Assembly (NCBI RefSeq): GCF_003298505.1
Contig: NZ_QNGB01000012.1
Coordinates: forward strand, 60,413 to 124,412
Origin: Roseovarius sp. TE539
GTDB taxonomy: Bacteria > Pseudomonadota > Alphaproteobacteria > Rhodobacterales > Rhodobacteraceae
Direction: 5' to 3'
DNA: 64,000 bases
Shown: one piece after another, positions 17,303 through 27,035 of the stretch
Position numbering within the stretch: position 1 is the first letter of the stretch
Layout: each line of letters begins with the position of its first letter
Translations under genes and position numbers: made by a program
Notes under the pieces: generated by a model
What the model was told of the DNA's origin: nothing
The model's database searches: none
What the model saw: only the letters and a program-made list of their open reading frames with translations

Positions 17303-17548
17303 ATGACGAGGTACAATTCCCAATTCGAACTGACGGTTGATGATGTGGAACTCATCGAGGCGGCCTTGCGCCGCGAGAAGGCGGACCTGTCTTCGCAACT
17401 CATCGAGGAGGCGGCGCAAGACGAGATCGACGAAGCGGCGGCCAATGATCCCGACGCCTCGCTGCGACGGATTTCGGAACTTCTTGGACGGCTGCACAAC
17501 CAGAAAGTATTCTACCGGCCACGCTCGGGCGCATATGTCGGGGGTTGA
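17303..17548 (+). CDS. conserved small protein of unknown function
   Basis: 81 residues, rich in Glu, Asp and Ala, probably all-helical. It starts MTRYNSQFELTVDDVELIE and ends with SELLGRLHNQKVFYRP. I recall similar short proteins across Rhodobacterales but no function. The ATG at 17303 has GGAGG about 11 nt upstream. There is no signal peptide or membrane segment. It may belong to one transcript with the hydrolase at 17719. Confidence 0.65.
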   Translation: MTRYNSQFELTVDDVELIEAALRREKADLSSQLIEEAAQDEIDEAAANDPDASLRRISELLGRLHNQKVFYRPRSGAYVGG

Positions 17549-17718
17549 TACCGGCACTGCCCGCGCCGACGGCATGTCATCCACGGGCCCGAGCGACGAC
17601 TGAATTGCGGGCCGGAACATTCGGAAACCGCCGCCGAAAGGCTATCAGGCCCGAAAAACCGATTTGTCCGTCAGCCGCCGACAGTGCAGACTCCGTGCGC
17701 GACAGCACGGAGGGCACT

Positions 17719-18480
17719 ATGCACGAACCGGATCTCTTCAAGACGCCGCAGGGCCGTGAACTGGCCTATCACCGAACGCCCGGTGACTCGCCCGGAGTTA
17801 TTTTCCTCGGCGGGTTCATGTCCGACATGGACGGGACCAAGGCCAGGTATCTCGAGGATTGGGCCCGGCAGACAGGGCGCGAATTTCTGCGCTTCGATTA
17901 TTCGGGACATGGGCAATCTTCCGCGCGGTTCGAGGAGGGCTCGATCGGGATATGGGCCGAAGATGCGATGCAAGTCGTGGATCACCTGTCGCAGGGGCCG
18001 CAAATCCTTGTCGGTTCCTCGATGGGTGGTTGGATCGCGCTTCTTGTGGCGAAATCCAGGCCCGAGCGGATCGCCGGGCTGGTCACCATTGCCGCGGCGC
18101 CCGATTTCACCGAGGATTCGATGCTGGCGGGCTTTGATACGGCACAACGTGCGGCCCTCGAGGCGGATGGGGTTGTCTATCTGCCAAGCGACTACGGAGA
18201 CCCCTATCCAGTTACCAGAAACCTGATCGAGGACGGTCGCAGGCACCTTGTGTTGCGGGATCGGCTTGACCTTGAGTTTCCCGTTCGGTTTCTGCAAGGA
18301 ACCGATGACGAAGATGTGGATAAATCAGTGGCAATGACTCTTTTGGAGCATGCAACGGGCGCGGATATGACACTGACGATGGTGAAGGGTGCAGATCATC
18401 GTTTTTCCGACGATACCTGCCTTGAATTGATCCGGAGCAGCGTCGAGGAGGTCACCGCGCGTGCAGAAATGCAAAAGTGA
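17719..18480 (+). CDS. alpha/beta hydrolase (ABHD10-like)
   Basis: 253 residues. Nucleophile elbow GSSMGG (SSMGGWIALL), RFDYSGHGQS at the typical position, aspartate in LQGTDDEDV and the terminal His in KGADHRFS complete a serine-hydrolase triad. The IFLGGFMSDMDGTKA start resembles the ABHD10 group of acyl-protein or acyl-glucuronide esterases. The ATG at 17719 follows GGAGGGCACT; the longer frame from 17545 overlaps the previous gene. Substrate unknown. Confidence 0.82.
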   Translation: MHEPDLFKTPQGRELAYHRTPGDSPGVIFLGGFMSDMDGTKARYLEDWARQTGREFLRFDYSGHGQSSARFEEGSIGIWAEDAMQVVDHLSQGPQILVGSSMGGWIALLVAKSRPERIAGLVTIAAAPDFTEDSMLAGFDTAQRAALEADGVVYLPSDYGDPYPVTRNLIEDGRRHLVLRDRLDLEFPVRFLQGTDDEDVDKSVAMTLLEHATGADMTLTMVKGADHRFSDDTCLELIRSSVEEVTARAEMQK

Positions 18481-18671
18481 CCGTCACTGATCTGATAAAT
18501 CTGAGAAATTTCCGAAGCCTGAATGTCTTTCTGCGGGAACCCGTCCGAAAAGGGTGCGGGGACGCGTTATTCACTCTGCCGCCAAGTCCGAGATGCCTGA
18601 CCGCCCGGGCGCAGGCGCTGTTTCTGCTTGGTGACATGCGGGGCAGTTTTCAGGCGGATGCGTACCTGCAC

Positions 18672-19562
18672 CTACCCGGCGGTGCCGGGCGGCACCGGTG
18701 CCGCTCCAATTCCCTTGAGTTGTGAGATCATTTCCTTGGCGCTGCTCTCGGTGGATGAAAAGCCATGGATCGCTGCGAGCCGGGTGCAATCCAGTATCAC
18801 GTCCTGAACCGCGCCTTCAGGCGCCTTGCGCCATTGCCAGTTCAGCTCCGCGGCCGTTGCGATTTCGGACATCCGAAGGGGACAAGGCGCGCCGACATTG
18901 AGGGTATCCGGCAGCGGCCTGCCGCGGGTGCAAAGGGTTTCAAGCAGGCGCGACAGGGTCAGAGGCCCCACGAAGGAGCGTATGGGTCCGTTGCCGTCCG
19001 CGAAACGGTCGATCTTCAATCTGCGCATGGAGGCCGCGTTCAACATCAGAGCATCGGCGCCCAGCACACTCCCGATCCGCAGGCAACATACCTCCATGCC
19101 GGCATCGCGATAGGGCGTGCAGGCATGTTCCATGTCACGCTTTGCGAAGCCGTACGGGCTGACGGGGGCACAGGGCGTCTCCTCGGGAAACGGGATGCCT
19201 TTTCCGGGGCCGTAGATCACGGCAGAGGAGGCGACAAGCACCCGCTGTGTACCAACGGCGCGGGCCGCCTCCAGACAGGCCACGGCCAATTGCCGGTTGA
19301 TGTCGAGGTTCGCCGCCGTTGCGGGTGTGCCCCCGGCAAGCATCATGATCGTTTTCGGGGGGCCGTGTGACCGCGAATGCGCCACAAGCGCGTCAGGCCC
19401 TTCGAGAGGGTCCCAGATCAGGCTTTCAGGACAAGAGGCTGCGTCGCGCCATTGAAAGACCAGATCAAGCTTTTCCGGCGGTGCCAGAACCCATGCCTTG
19501 CGCAGCAATGTACCGACCCTTCCCGAAGCGCCGACCAGCAAAGCCTTTTCAGTCGCGGGCAT
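18672..19562 (-). CDS. NAD(P)-dependent epimerase/dehydratase family protein
   Basis: 296 residues of the extended short-chain dehydrogenase fold. Nucleotide motif GASGRVG near the N-terminus, SSAVIYG, and the catalytic pair YGFAK (YxxxK) are present. It probably acts on a nucleotide sugar, but the exact reaction is not readable. It overlaps the manC stop by 14 bp and is last in the order gmd-fcl-manC-this gene, so it is likely part of a surface-polysaccharide pathway. The 190 bp between it and the convergent hydrolase hold no gene I can support. Confidence 0.75.
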   Translation of the reverse strand: MPATEKALLVGASGRVGTLLRKAWVLAPPEKLDLVFQWRDAASCPESLIWDPLEGPDALVAHSRSHGPPKTIMMLAGGTPATAANLDINRQLAVACLEAARAVGTQRVLVASSAVIYGPGKGIPFPEETPCAPVSPYGFAKRDMEHACTPYRDAGMEVCCLRIGSVLGADALMLNAASMRRLKIDRFADGNGPIRSFVGPLTLSRLLETLCTRGRPLPDTLNVGAPCPLRMSEIATAAELNWQWRKAPEGAVQDVILDCTRLAAIHGFSSTESSAKEMISQLKGIGAAPVPPGTAG

Positions 19563-20985
19563 AAAGATCCTCGTACCGGACGATATCGTCCTCGCCGAGG
19601 TAACTGCCGGTCTGTACCTCGATCAGGACCATCTCGACCTTGCCGGGATTTTCCAGTCTGTGGACTGCGCCCAGTGGAATGTAGACGGATTCGTTCTCGC
19701 TCAGGAGGCTGACCGTTTCGTCGATCGTGACCTTGGCCGTGCCTTGAACGACAATCCAGTGTTCGGATCTGTGGTGATGGCTCTGAAGACTGAGGGAAGC
19801 ACCCGGTTTGACCACGATCCGCTTTACCTGGAAACGCTTCCCGATCACCAGGCTTTCGAACCAGCCCCAGGGCCGATGGTCCACCGGGAATTCCGTCGCC
19901 TGTGCCGCACCGCGCTCCTTGAGGGCGGCAACGGCCTCCTTGACGCGTTGGCTCTGATCGCGGGGCGCCAGTACGACCGCGTCCGCCATGGCGACGGCAA
20001 TGATGTCCCTGAGGCCGATACCCACCAGTTCCTGCCCGTTGCCTTCGGTCCGAAGCATGGTCCCCGAACAGTCTATCGCGGTGGCGTGATCCGAGATGAC
20101 ATTGCCGTCGCCATCGGGGCCGCTTTCGCTCCAGACCGCCTGCCAGTCCCCGAGATCCGACCAGCCACCGGAATATGGCATCACCGCCAGGTTTTCTGCA
20201 TGCTCCATGATCGCGTAGTCGATCGAGATGTCGGGCACCTCGGCCCAGGTTTGCGCATCCAGGCGGGCAAATCCCAGATCCTGCGCGGCGCCTTCGACGG
20301 ACGCGGTCACCGGCGCCACCATTTCAGGCGCGTGGGCATCGAACGCGTTGATCACCGCGGATACCGGAAATAGGAAAATACCGGCATTCCAGAGGAAATT
20401 GCCGGCTGCCATCATCTCGGCTGCGCGTGCGGCATCCGGCTTTTCAACAAACCGCGCGAGGCCGAGCGGTTCCCGGGCTCCGGCATCCGCGCCCGGATCC
20501 AGTTCGAGCCACCCATATCCAGTTTCCGGGCGGTCCGGACGGATGCCGAAGGTCAGCAGATCGCCGGCAGAGGCGCGCGGAATCGCGGCGCGCACTGCCC
20601 CGCGGAATGCCTCTGCGTCCGGTATCACGTGGTCCGACGGCGCCACAAGCATCAGTGCATCGGGGTCGCGGGCACGCAGCCACAACGCAGCAGCCAGCAC
20701 GGCCGGCGCCGTGTTCCGGCCTTCGGGTTCGATCAGTATCCCCTGGGCATCCGTCTCCGCCGCGGCAAGCTGTTCGGTCACAATGAAGCGAAACGGTTCG
20801 CCGGTGATGATGAGTGGCGCTTCGAACCCGTCACCCTGAAGGCGCTTCACAGAAGACTGGAAAAGACTTTCGCCAACCATGAGCCGGGTGAACTGCTTGG
20901 GGTAGCTCTTGCGTGACAATGGCCAGAGCCGCGTGCCGGAGCCGCCGCAGAGGATCACAGGATGGATGGTTGGGAGTTCCGCCAT
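19549..20985 (-). CDS. manC: mannose-1-phosphate guanylyltransferase / mannose-6-phosphate isomerase
   Basis: 478 residues, bifunctional. The N-terminal nucleotidyltransferase has the signature LCGGSGTRLWPLSRKSYPKQF and the FVEKPD motif. The C-terminal cupin domain (about 360-478) carries the isomerase motif QSHHHRSEHWIVV. It makes GDP-mannose, the substrate of Gmd. The ATG at 20985 has AGAAGG upstream. It is followed by the epimerase and preceded by fcl and gmd, all on the same strand. Confidence 0.92.
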   Translation of the reverse strand: MAELPTIHPVILCGGSGTRLWPLSRKSYPKQFTRLMVGESLFQSSVKRLQGDGFEAPLIITGEPFRFIVTEQLAAAETDAQGILIEPEGRNTAPAVLAAALWLRARDPDALMLVAPSDHVIPDAEAFRGAVRAAIPRASAGDLLTFGIRPDRPETGYGWLELDPGADAGAREPLGLARFVEKPDAARAAEMMAAGNFLWNAGIFLFPVSAVINAFDAHAPEMVAPVTASVEGAAQDLGFARLDAQTWAEVPDISIDYAIMEHAENLAVMPYSGGWSDLGDWQAVWSESGPDGDGNVISDHATAIDCSGTMLRTEGNGQELVGIGLRDIIAVAMADAVVLAPRDQSQRVKEAVAALKERGAAQATEFPVDHRPWGWFESLVIGKRFQVKRIVVKPGASLSLQSHHHRSEHWIVVQGTAKVTIDETVSLLSENESVYIPLGAVHRLENPGKVEMVLIEVQTGSYLGEDDIVRYEDLYARD

Positions 20986-21023
20986 TCCGGCACCTTCTTT
21001 TCGTTGCGAACCCTTCTGTGGGC

Positions 21024-21989
21024 TCAAGTCTCGCGGATGGTCGCGATGTTGTCGCGGTACCAGCGATAGGTGTCCACGAGTCCTTCCTCAAGTCCAAGTT
21101 GCGCCTGCCATCCCATCGAGGCCAGGCGGGAGCCGTCCATCAGCTTGCGCATGGTGCCATCGGGCCGGGACGTGTCAAAGGTGATGCGGCCCCTGAAGCC
21201 GGTGATATCGGCGATCATGCGTGCCAGATCCGCGATGGATACGTCCTTTCCCGTGCCCACGTTGACATGGCTGAGCATCACATCGGTGTTGGCGGCGTAG
21301 ATCGCATGATCCAGGTCCATGACGAACAGGCTGGCGCGGGCCATGTCATCGACATGCAGAAACTCCCGCCGGGGCGCCCCGGTGCCCCAGATCATGACTT
21401 CGTCACGATTTTCCCTGACGGCTTCATCGAATCGACGGATGAGAGCGGGAAGAACATGGCTGTTTTCCGGATGAAAATTGTCGCCGGGACCGTAAAGGTT
21501 GGTCGGCATTACCGATCGGTAATCGGTGCCATGCTGGCGATTGATACTCTCACACAGCTTGATTCCCGCGATCTTGGCCACCGCATAGGGCTCGTTCGTG
21601 GGCTCCAGGACACCGGTCAGCAACGCCTCCTCGGTCATGGGTTGTGGGGCCGCACGGGGATAGATGCAGGACGATCCGAGAAACAGCAGCTTGTGCACAC
21701 CCGCGGCATGGGACTGCCCGATGACATTGGTCTGGATCAGCAGGTTGTCATGAATGAAATCGGCCGGGTAGGTGTTGTTGGCATGGATGCCACCCACCTT
21801 TGCCGCGGCCAGGATGACTGCCTCCGGACGTTCGGATCGCATGAATTCGCGCACCGCGGCCTGATCGGTCAGGTCCAGCTCGGAATGGGAGCGTGTGATG
21901 ATATCACCCGGGTCGGTGCCGCGCGCCAGCAACTGCCGGTGTATGGCCCCCCCCACCATACCCCGATGCCCGGCAAGGAATATCTTCAT
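21024..21989 (-). CDS. fcl: GDP-L-fucose synthase
   Basis: 321 residues. The N-terminus [13 protein letters not shown] has the GxxGxxG motif; [18 protein letters not shown], the catalytic YAVAKIAG (YxxxK) and [20 protein letters not shown] are strongly diagnostic. It epimerises and reduces GDP-4-keto-6-deoxymannose to GDP-L-fucose. It lies 15 nt after gmd and 38 nt before manC, so the three form one GDP-fucose operon. Confidence 0.95.
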   Translation of the reverse strand: MKIFLAGHRGMVGGAIHRQLLARGTDPGDIITRSHSELDLTDQAAVREFMRSERPEAVILAAAKVGGIHANNTYPADFIHDNLLIQTNVIGQSHAAGVHKLLFLGSSCIYPRAAPQPMTEEALLTGVLEPTNEPYAVAKIAGIKLCESINRQHGTDYRSVMPTNLYGPGDNFHPENSHVLPALIRRFDEAVRENRDEVMIWGTGAPRREFLHVDDMARASLFVMDLDHAIYAANTDVMLSHVNVGTGKDVSIADLARMIADITGFRGRITFDTSRPDGTMRKLMDGSRLASMGWQAQLGLEEGLVDTYRWYRDNIATIRET

Positions 21990-22004
21990 GCCGTCACCCT
22001 CCGA

Positions 22005-23123
22005 TCAGGATTCCTGTGATACCGGGATACCATAGCCGTGGTCCTTCAGAAGGGCGTGGCGGCGGGCGGTTTTCAGATCCTCGGCAACCATTTCGGCGCA
22101 CATCTCCCGTGCAGTGATCCGTGGCTCCCACCCCAGTTCGTCGCGGGCTTTGGTCGGGTCGCCCAGCAGGGTTTCCACCTCCGCGGGCCGGAAATAGCGG
22201 GGGTCAATGCGCAGAATGATATCACCGGGGCGAACCGCCGGTGCCATGTCCGACCTGACGCGCTTGACGGTACCGACCTCGTTGATCCCGGTTCCGCTGA
22301 ATTCCAGCTCGATCCCCAGCTCGGCAGCTGACCACAAGATGAACTCGCGGACAGAATACTGCTTGCCCGTTGCGATCACGAAATCCTGCGCTTCCGTCTG
22401 TTGCAGCATCATCCACTGCATGCGCACATAATCCTTCGCGTGGCCCCAGTCACGCAACGCGTCGATATTGCCCATGTGCAGGCAGTCATCGAGTCCCTGG
22501 GCGATGTTCGCAAGACCGCGGGTGATCTTGCGGGTCACGAAGGTTTCGCCGCGGCGGGGGCTCTCGTGGTTGAAGAGGATGCCGTTGCAGGCATACATGC
22601 CGTAGGCTTCCCGGTAGTTCACCGTGATCCAGTAAGAATAGAGCTTGGCCGCCGCATAGGGTGAGCGGGGGTGAAATGGCGTCGTCTCCGATTGCGGAAC
22701 CTCCTGCACGAGGCCATAAAGCTCGGAGGTCGAGGCCTGATAGAACCGGCAGGTCTTTTCCATCCCGAGAAACCGGATCGCCTCCAGTAGCCTCAAGGTG
22801 CCAACGGCATCCACGTCAGCGGTGTATTCCGGGGCTTCGAAGCTGACGGCGACATGGCTTTGCGCCCCCAGATTGTAAACTTCGTCCGGGCGGACCTCCT
22901 GAAGAATGCGCGTCACGTTCGAAGTATCACTCAGGTCGCCGTAATGCAGCTTGAGGCGCGGATTCGGGGCGTGAGGATCCTGATAAATGTGGTCGATACG
23001 CTGCGTGTTGAACAACGAGGCGCGGCGCTTGATGCCATGTACCTCGTAGCCTTTCTCAAGCAGGAGTTCCGCAAGATAGGATCCGTCCTGCCCTGTGATG
23101 CCGGTGATGAGGGCGCGCTTCAT
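22005..23123 (-). CDS. gmd: GDP-mannose 4,6-dehydratase
   Basis: 372 residues, the usual length. [25 protein letters not shown] at the N-terminus (split here as [15 protein letters not shown]), [10 protein letters not shown], the catalytic [10 protein letters not shown] and [18 protein letters not shown] are all present. It catalyses the first committed step of GDP-fucose and GDP-rhamnose synthesis. It is the first gene of the operon; its promoter should lie in the 212-bp gap (23124-23335) shared with the divergent aminotransferase. Confidence 0.96.
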   Translation of the reverse strand: MKRALITGITGQDGSYLAELLLEKGYEVHGIKRRASLFNTQRIDHIYQDPHAPNPRLKLHYGDLSDTSNVTRILQEVRPDEVYNLGAQSHVAVSFEAPEYTADVDAVGTLRLLEAIRFLGMEKTCRFYQASTSELYGLVQEVPQSETTPFHPRSPYAAAKLYSYWITVNYREAYGMYACNGILFNHESPRRGETFVTRKITRGLANIAQGLDDCLHMGNIDALRDWGHAKDYVRMQWMMLQQTEAQDFVIATGKQYSVREFILWSAAELGIELEFSGTGINEVGTVKRVRSDMAPAVRPGDIILRIDPRYFRPAEVETLLGDPTKARDELGWEPRITAREMCAEMVAEDLKTARRHALLKDHGYGIPVSQES

Positions 23124-23335
23124 CCAGCGGTCTCCCGAAGTGTGATCATGACAATCCCGGCGACCAGCGCCAATGCAAATCTGGTACTCGCTTTGCTAAA
23201 ACTGCGCAACCCGCCGGGCAGCGGCGACGCGCAGCCGGCCCTGCCTCGCATCGCCCGGATCATGGAAAATTCACTTTTGCAGGAGGGTGTTTTCGTTTAG
23301 AAAAGCCGAAAACCAGTTTCGGAAAATCGGAAAAC

Positions 23336-24550
23336 ATGATGCTCACTTCCTCCGTCTATGACGCCGAACCCATTCCGGAAGCCGCACGTTCTGAAATTGA
23401 CAGGATGTTGCGCTCCGGGGATCTGTTTCGCTACACCGCGCCGGAAGATGCCCCGGTGACCCTGCTTGAACAGGAATTCGCCGCGATGATGGGGACCCGG
23501 TATGCACTTGCGGTATCGAGTTGTTCGGCGGCATTGTTCCTGTCGCTGAAGGCGCTTGGCCTGCCGCGTGATGCAAGGGTGCTGATCCCGGGGTTCACAT
23601 TCGCTGCCGTGCCGTCATCGGTGGTGCATGCCGATTGCGTTCCGGTTCTTTGTGAGGTCGGCCCGGATTACCGCATCGATATTGACGATTTCGCGGCGCG
23701 TCTGACCGAGGATATCAGCGCCGTCATCGTGAGCCACATGCGAGGGCATACGTCGGACATGGATGCGATCATGCAATTGGCGGACGCCGAGGGTATTCCG
23801 GTGATCGAGGATGCGGCGCATTCCCTTGGCACCACCTGGAACGGATGCAAGATCGGCACCATCGGCAGGGCAGGCTGCTTTTCGTTCCAGTCCTACAAGC
23901 TGGTCAATGCCGGTGAAGGGGGGATCCTCGTAACCGATGATGCCGATATGGTTGCTCGGGCAGTGATCATGTCGGGCGCTTATGAACACAACTGGGCAAA
24001 GCATTTCACGGCACCGGACCCGGCCCTCGATGCCGCCTTCGCGAGATGGCAAAATCAGTTGCCGCTCTACAATCTGCGTATGGGAAACCTGAGCGCGGCG
24101 ATCATTCGGCCGCAGCTTTCCGAGGTTCCGCGCCGCGTTCATGACGGGCGCGCCAACCACGATCATGTTGCCGCCCTGCTCGATACAAGCCCCTGGCTCA
24201 GCGTGCCGGACAAGCTTCTCCCCGAGGAAAGAGCCCCGGACTCGATCCAGTTCAATCTGGTGGACATGAATGATCACGAAGCCCGTTCTTTCGCCGAAGC
24301 GGCCGCAGCGCGTGGTGTGAAGGTACAGGTCTTCGGCCTGAGCACAGACAATGCACGCGCCTTCTGGAACTGGCATTTCATACCGGGGGGCGTGCCGGAT
24401 CTGCCGCGGACGCGTGCGATGCTGATGCGGGCCTGCGATGTACGTTTGCCGGCCAGGCTTGATCGGGACGAGCTCGATACCGTGGCGGGCACTCTGCTTG
24501 CCGCGGTGAGCGATGTCATGGGGGAACCGCTTCGGGCGTACGGCACTTGA
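23336..24550 (+). CDS. DegT/DnrJ/EryC1/StrS-family aminotransferase
   Basis: 404 residues, a PLP-dependent sugar aminotransferase fold. Lysine in FSFQSYKLVNAGEGG is the expected Schiff-base residue; IEDAAHSLG supplies the PLP aspartate. Members make amino sugars or, in antibiotic loci, amino-inositols. The substrate is unknown. Being divergent from the GDP-fucose genes, a role with a 4-keto sugar is possible but not shown. Two ATGs at 23336 and 23339 are alternative starts, neither with a strong ribosome site. Confidence 0.85.
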   Translation: MMLTSSVYDAEPIPEAARSEIDRMLRSGDLFRYTAPEDAPVTLLEQEFAAMMGTRYALAVSSCSAALFLSLKALGLPRDARVLIPGFTFAAVPSSVVHADCVPVLCEVGPDYRIDIDDFAARLTEDISAVIVSHMRGHTSDMDAIMQLADAEGIPVIEDAAHSLGTTWNGCKIGTIGRAGCFSFQSYKLVNAGEGGILVTDDADMVARAVIMSGAYEHNWAKHFTAPDPALDAAFARWQNQLPLYNLRMGNLSAAIIRPQLSEVPRRVHDGRANHDHVAALLDTSPWLSVPDKLLPEERAPDSIQFNLVDMNDHEARSFAEAAAARGVKVQVFGLSTDNARAFWNWHFIPGGVPDLPRTRAMLMRACDVRLPARLDRDELDTVAGTLLAAVSDVMGEPLRAYGT

Positions 24551-24649
24551 GGGTCGTGCCTGCACACGGGTGTTGACCCGGGCCCGAACTGTGGCAAGCT
24601 GCGCCGCAAGGACTTCGGGGGCGTTTGCGCAGGCAAAAGGACGGATCAG

Positions 24650-25360
24650 ATGCAGGAACCGGTGGTTCTGTTGCCGGGCATGTTGTGCGACGCGCGTCTG
24701 TACGGCCCGCAATTGACGGCACTGAGTCCTGATCACGCGGTGATGACAGCGCCGGTTTCCGGTGGTGAGCGTATCGAGGAAATCGCTTCGGGGCTGCTTG
24801 ATGTGCTGCCGCAACGGTTCGCGTTGGCCGGGCTTTCCATGGGGGGGATCGTGGCGATGGAAATCCTGCGCCGTGCCGCCGACAGGGTCACCCGCATCGC
24901 GCTCATGGATACCAACCCGCTGGCTGAAACACCTCAGACATCTGCCAATCTTGAGCCCCTGGTGATCAAGGCGCGGTCGGGCAAACCGGCCGAAGTCGCC
25001 GAAGCCATGATCCGGCCCGAGGTTCTGGCCCCGGGACCGGGCCGCAGCGAGGTCCTCGCGCTGGTGCGTGACATGGCCGAACACATGGGCGGGCCGGTTG
25101 CCGAACGGCAGATCCGGGCCTTGCAGCGGCGGCGCGACTATCAGGCGGTGCTTCGCCGCTGCCGGGTTCCCGCATTGGTCCTGTGCGGGCGACATGATGC
25201 GCTGACCCCGGTGAAGCGTCACAGTTTCATGGCCGAACTCATCCCGCATGCCCGCCTTCAGATAATCGAGGAAGCGGGACATCTGCCGGTTCTCGAAGCC
25301 CCCGAGACAACGACCCGGGCCCTGCGTGACTGGCTGGTGCAGCCTTTCGTGCTCAGGTAG
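24650..25360 (+). CDS. alpha/beta hydrolase
   Basis: 236 residues. PVVLLPGMLCDARLYGPQL begins the fold, GLSMGGIVAME carries the nucleophile serine, and CGRHDALTP and EAGHLPVLEAPE supply the acid and the histidine. The lid is small. There is no signal sequence. The substrate is unknown. It precedes a small membrane protein gene by 9 bp. Confidence 0.85.
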   Translation: MQEPVVLLPGMLCDARLYGPQLTALSPDHAVMTAPVSGGERIEEIASGLLDVLPQRFALAGLSMGGIVAMEILRRAADRVTRIALMDTNPLAETPQTSANLEPLVIKARSGKPAEVAEAMIRPEVLAPGPGRSEVLALVRDMAEHMGGPVAERQIRALQRRRDYQAVLRRCRVPALVLCGRHDALTPVKRHSFMAELIPHARLQIIEEAGHLPVLEAPETTTRALRDWLVQPFVLR

Positions 25361-25369
25361 GCACGAGGC

Positions 25370-25633
25370 ATGAAACCTCGCAAACGCACCGCTTCGACCA
25401 TGGGCCGGGTTCGCCACGCGAGACGAAGACTTCAGGTCTGGGCACGGCGCCATCTTCCGCCCGGCGCGCGCCTGATCGTGGGGCTGCTCTTCATCGCCGG
25501 CGGGGTTCTCGCCTTTCTGCCGGTTCTGGGAGTGTGGATGATACCGGTCGGTCTGGCGATCGCGGCCCTCGACGTTGTGCCCGTCTGGAAGCGCCTGCGC
25601 GGCGACCGCAAGGACCGCCGCCGAGGCTCATGA
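25370..25633 (+). CDS. small basic two-helix membrane protein
   Basis: 87 residues, with a strongly basic N-terminal 32 residues (RKRTASTMGRVRHARRRLQ) followed by two hydrophobic stretches (about 34-52 and 54-69) around LPVLGVWMIPVGL. The C-terminus is also basic. It is convergent with phaZ, with only 16 bp between the stops. Function unknown. Confidence 0.65.
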   Translation: MKPRKRTASTMGRVRHARRRLQVWARRHLPPGARLIVGLLFIAGGVLAFLPVLGVWMIPVGLAIAALDVVPVWKRLRGDRKDRRRGS

Positions 25634-25649
25634 TCCTGTATCCCGCCGC

Positions 25650-26927
25650 TCACATCGCGGCGTTGCGATTGGCGGGCTTTCCCACGTCGGAATGGGGGGC
25701 GCTGTTGGCATCGATGAACTCGAGAACGAGGGGGCGTATGTTGTTGCGCCAGCTCTTGCCCGCGAAAATTCCGTAGTGGCCGGCATCCGGTTCAAGATGA
25801 CTGGCTTTCTTGCTGTCGGGCAGGCCGGTGCACAGATCAAGTGCGGCCACGCATTGACCGGGGGCGGATATGTCGTCCTTGCCGCCTTCCACCGTCTTGA
25901 CGGCCACATTGGTGATCTTGCCGATATCGACCTTGTGACCGTTCACGACAAAGGCGTTTTTGGCGATCTCCCCGGCCTTGAATACGCGCTCGACCGTCGA
26001 AAGATAGAATTCGGCGGGCATGTCCATGACGGCAAGATATTCATCGTAGAACCTGTTATGCGCATCATGGTCTCCGGATTCGCCGCGCGCGACCCGCTGT
26101 ATCTGATCGGAAAAAGCGCGCGCGTGGCGCTCGGAGTTCATCGACATGAACGACGCGAGTTGCAACAGCCCGGGATAAACCATGCGTCCGACCCCCTTGT
26201 ACTTGAACCCGACCCGCTGGATCATGGTTTCCTCAAGCTGGCCCATCGTGACCCGCCGGCCGAAATCGGTCACATCCGTCGGTGTTGCGTCCGGATCGAC
26301 CGGCCCTCCGATCAGGGTCAGGGTTCGCGGTTGGGCACCCGGATCCAGCTCGGCCAGGTAGGCCGTTGCCGCAAGGGCCAACGGCGCCGGCTGGCACACG
26401 GCGATAACATGCACGTCGGATCCCAGGGCGCGCATGAAATCCATCAGGTAAAGGGTATAATCCTCGATATCGAACTTGCCCATCGACACGGGGATGTCGC
26501 GCGCATTGTGCCAGTCGGTCACGTAGACTTCGCAATCCTGCAACAACGATTTGACAGTGGAACGCAGCAGCGTCGCGTAATGACCGGACATCGGTGCGAC
26601 CAGCACCACCTTTCTTGATTGCTCGGCCCGGCCGAGCACGTCAAAATGAACGAGATCCCCGAACGGACGCTCAACAACCCTTTCGACGGAGACCAGATGA
26701 TCCTTGCCATCGCTGCACGTGAAGCTGTCGATGCCCCAATCCGGTTTGGTCACCATGCGCTGAAAGGTTCTTTCGGTCACCTCGCCCCAGGCGGCCATCC
26801 ATTGGAAAGCGGGGTTTGGCGCCATGCTGAAAATCGGATAGGATGCCAGAGAGAGCGCGGATGCGCCCAACCACTGATTGGTATTCCGGAGGGTCTCCAT
26901 GAGGTCGTAGGTCATCATGTAGCGCAT
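25650..26927 (-). CDS. phaZ: intracellular polyhydroxyalkanoate depolymerase
   Basis: 425 residues. The N-terminus RYMMTYDLMETLRNTNQWLG and the central YVTDWHNARDIPVSMGKFDIEDY are characteristic of the PhaZ1-type intracellular depolymerase, an alpha/beta hydrolase with a cysteine nucleophile (CQPAPLALAA). It degrades the stored polyester in the cytosol. The ATG at 26927 follows AGGAGACGACG. It is divergent from phaC with a 108-bp shared promoter region containing a CTGC/GCAG palindrome. Confidence 0.92.
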   Translation of the reverse strand: MRYMMTYDLMETLRNTNQWLGASALSLASYPIFSMAPNPAFQWMAAWGEVTERTFQRMVTKPDWGIDSFTCSDGKDHLVSVERVVERPFGDLVHFDVLGRAEQSRKVVLVAPMSGHYATLLRSTVKSLLQDCEVYVTDWHNARDIPVSMGKFDIEDYTLYLMDFMRALGSDVHVIAVCQPAPLALAATAYLAELDPGAQPRTLTLIGGPVDPDATPTDVTDFGRRVTMGQLEETMIQRVGFKYKGVGRMVYPGLLQLASFMSMNSERHARAFSDQIQRVARGESGDHDAHNRFYDEYLAVMDMPAEFYLSTVERVFKAGEIAKNAFVVNGHKVDIGKITNVAVKTVEGGKDDISAPGQCVAALDLCTGLPDSKKASHLEPDAGHYGIFAGKSWRNNIRPLVLEFIDANSAPHSDVGKPANRNAAM

Positions 26928-27000
26928 CGTCGTCTCCTGCTTCGGGCCTATACGCCCGGTTCCATTCGTCGCACTGCCCCTCCGACCGGGCGTCGTTATG

Positions 27001-27011
27001 CTGCACAGCAG
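27001..27011. promoter_or_regulatory. PhaR-type palindrome between phaZ and phaC
   Basis: CTGCACAGCAG, an inverted CTGC/GCAG pair with a 3-nt centre, located 24 bp before the phaC start. The same CTGC/GCAG pattern recurs in front of phaP and phaR in this window. It fits the TGC-rich sites described for PhaR of Paracoccus. Binding is inferred from pattern and context. Confidence 0.5.
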
Positions 27012-27035
27012 AAACTCTAATGGGAATTCGTTAAA

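Noticed and set aside
23615..25453. 612-codon minus-strand frame
   Set aside because: Runs opposite the DegT aminotransferase and the hydrolase, both with clear motifs.
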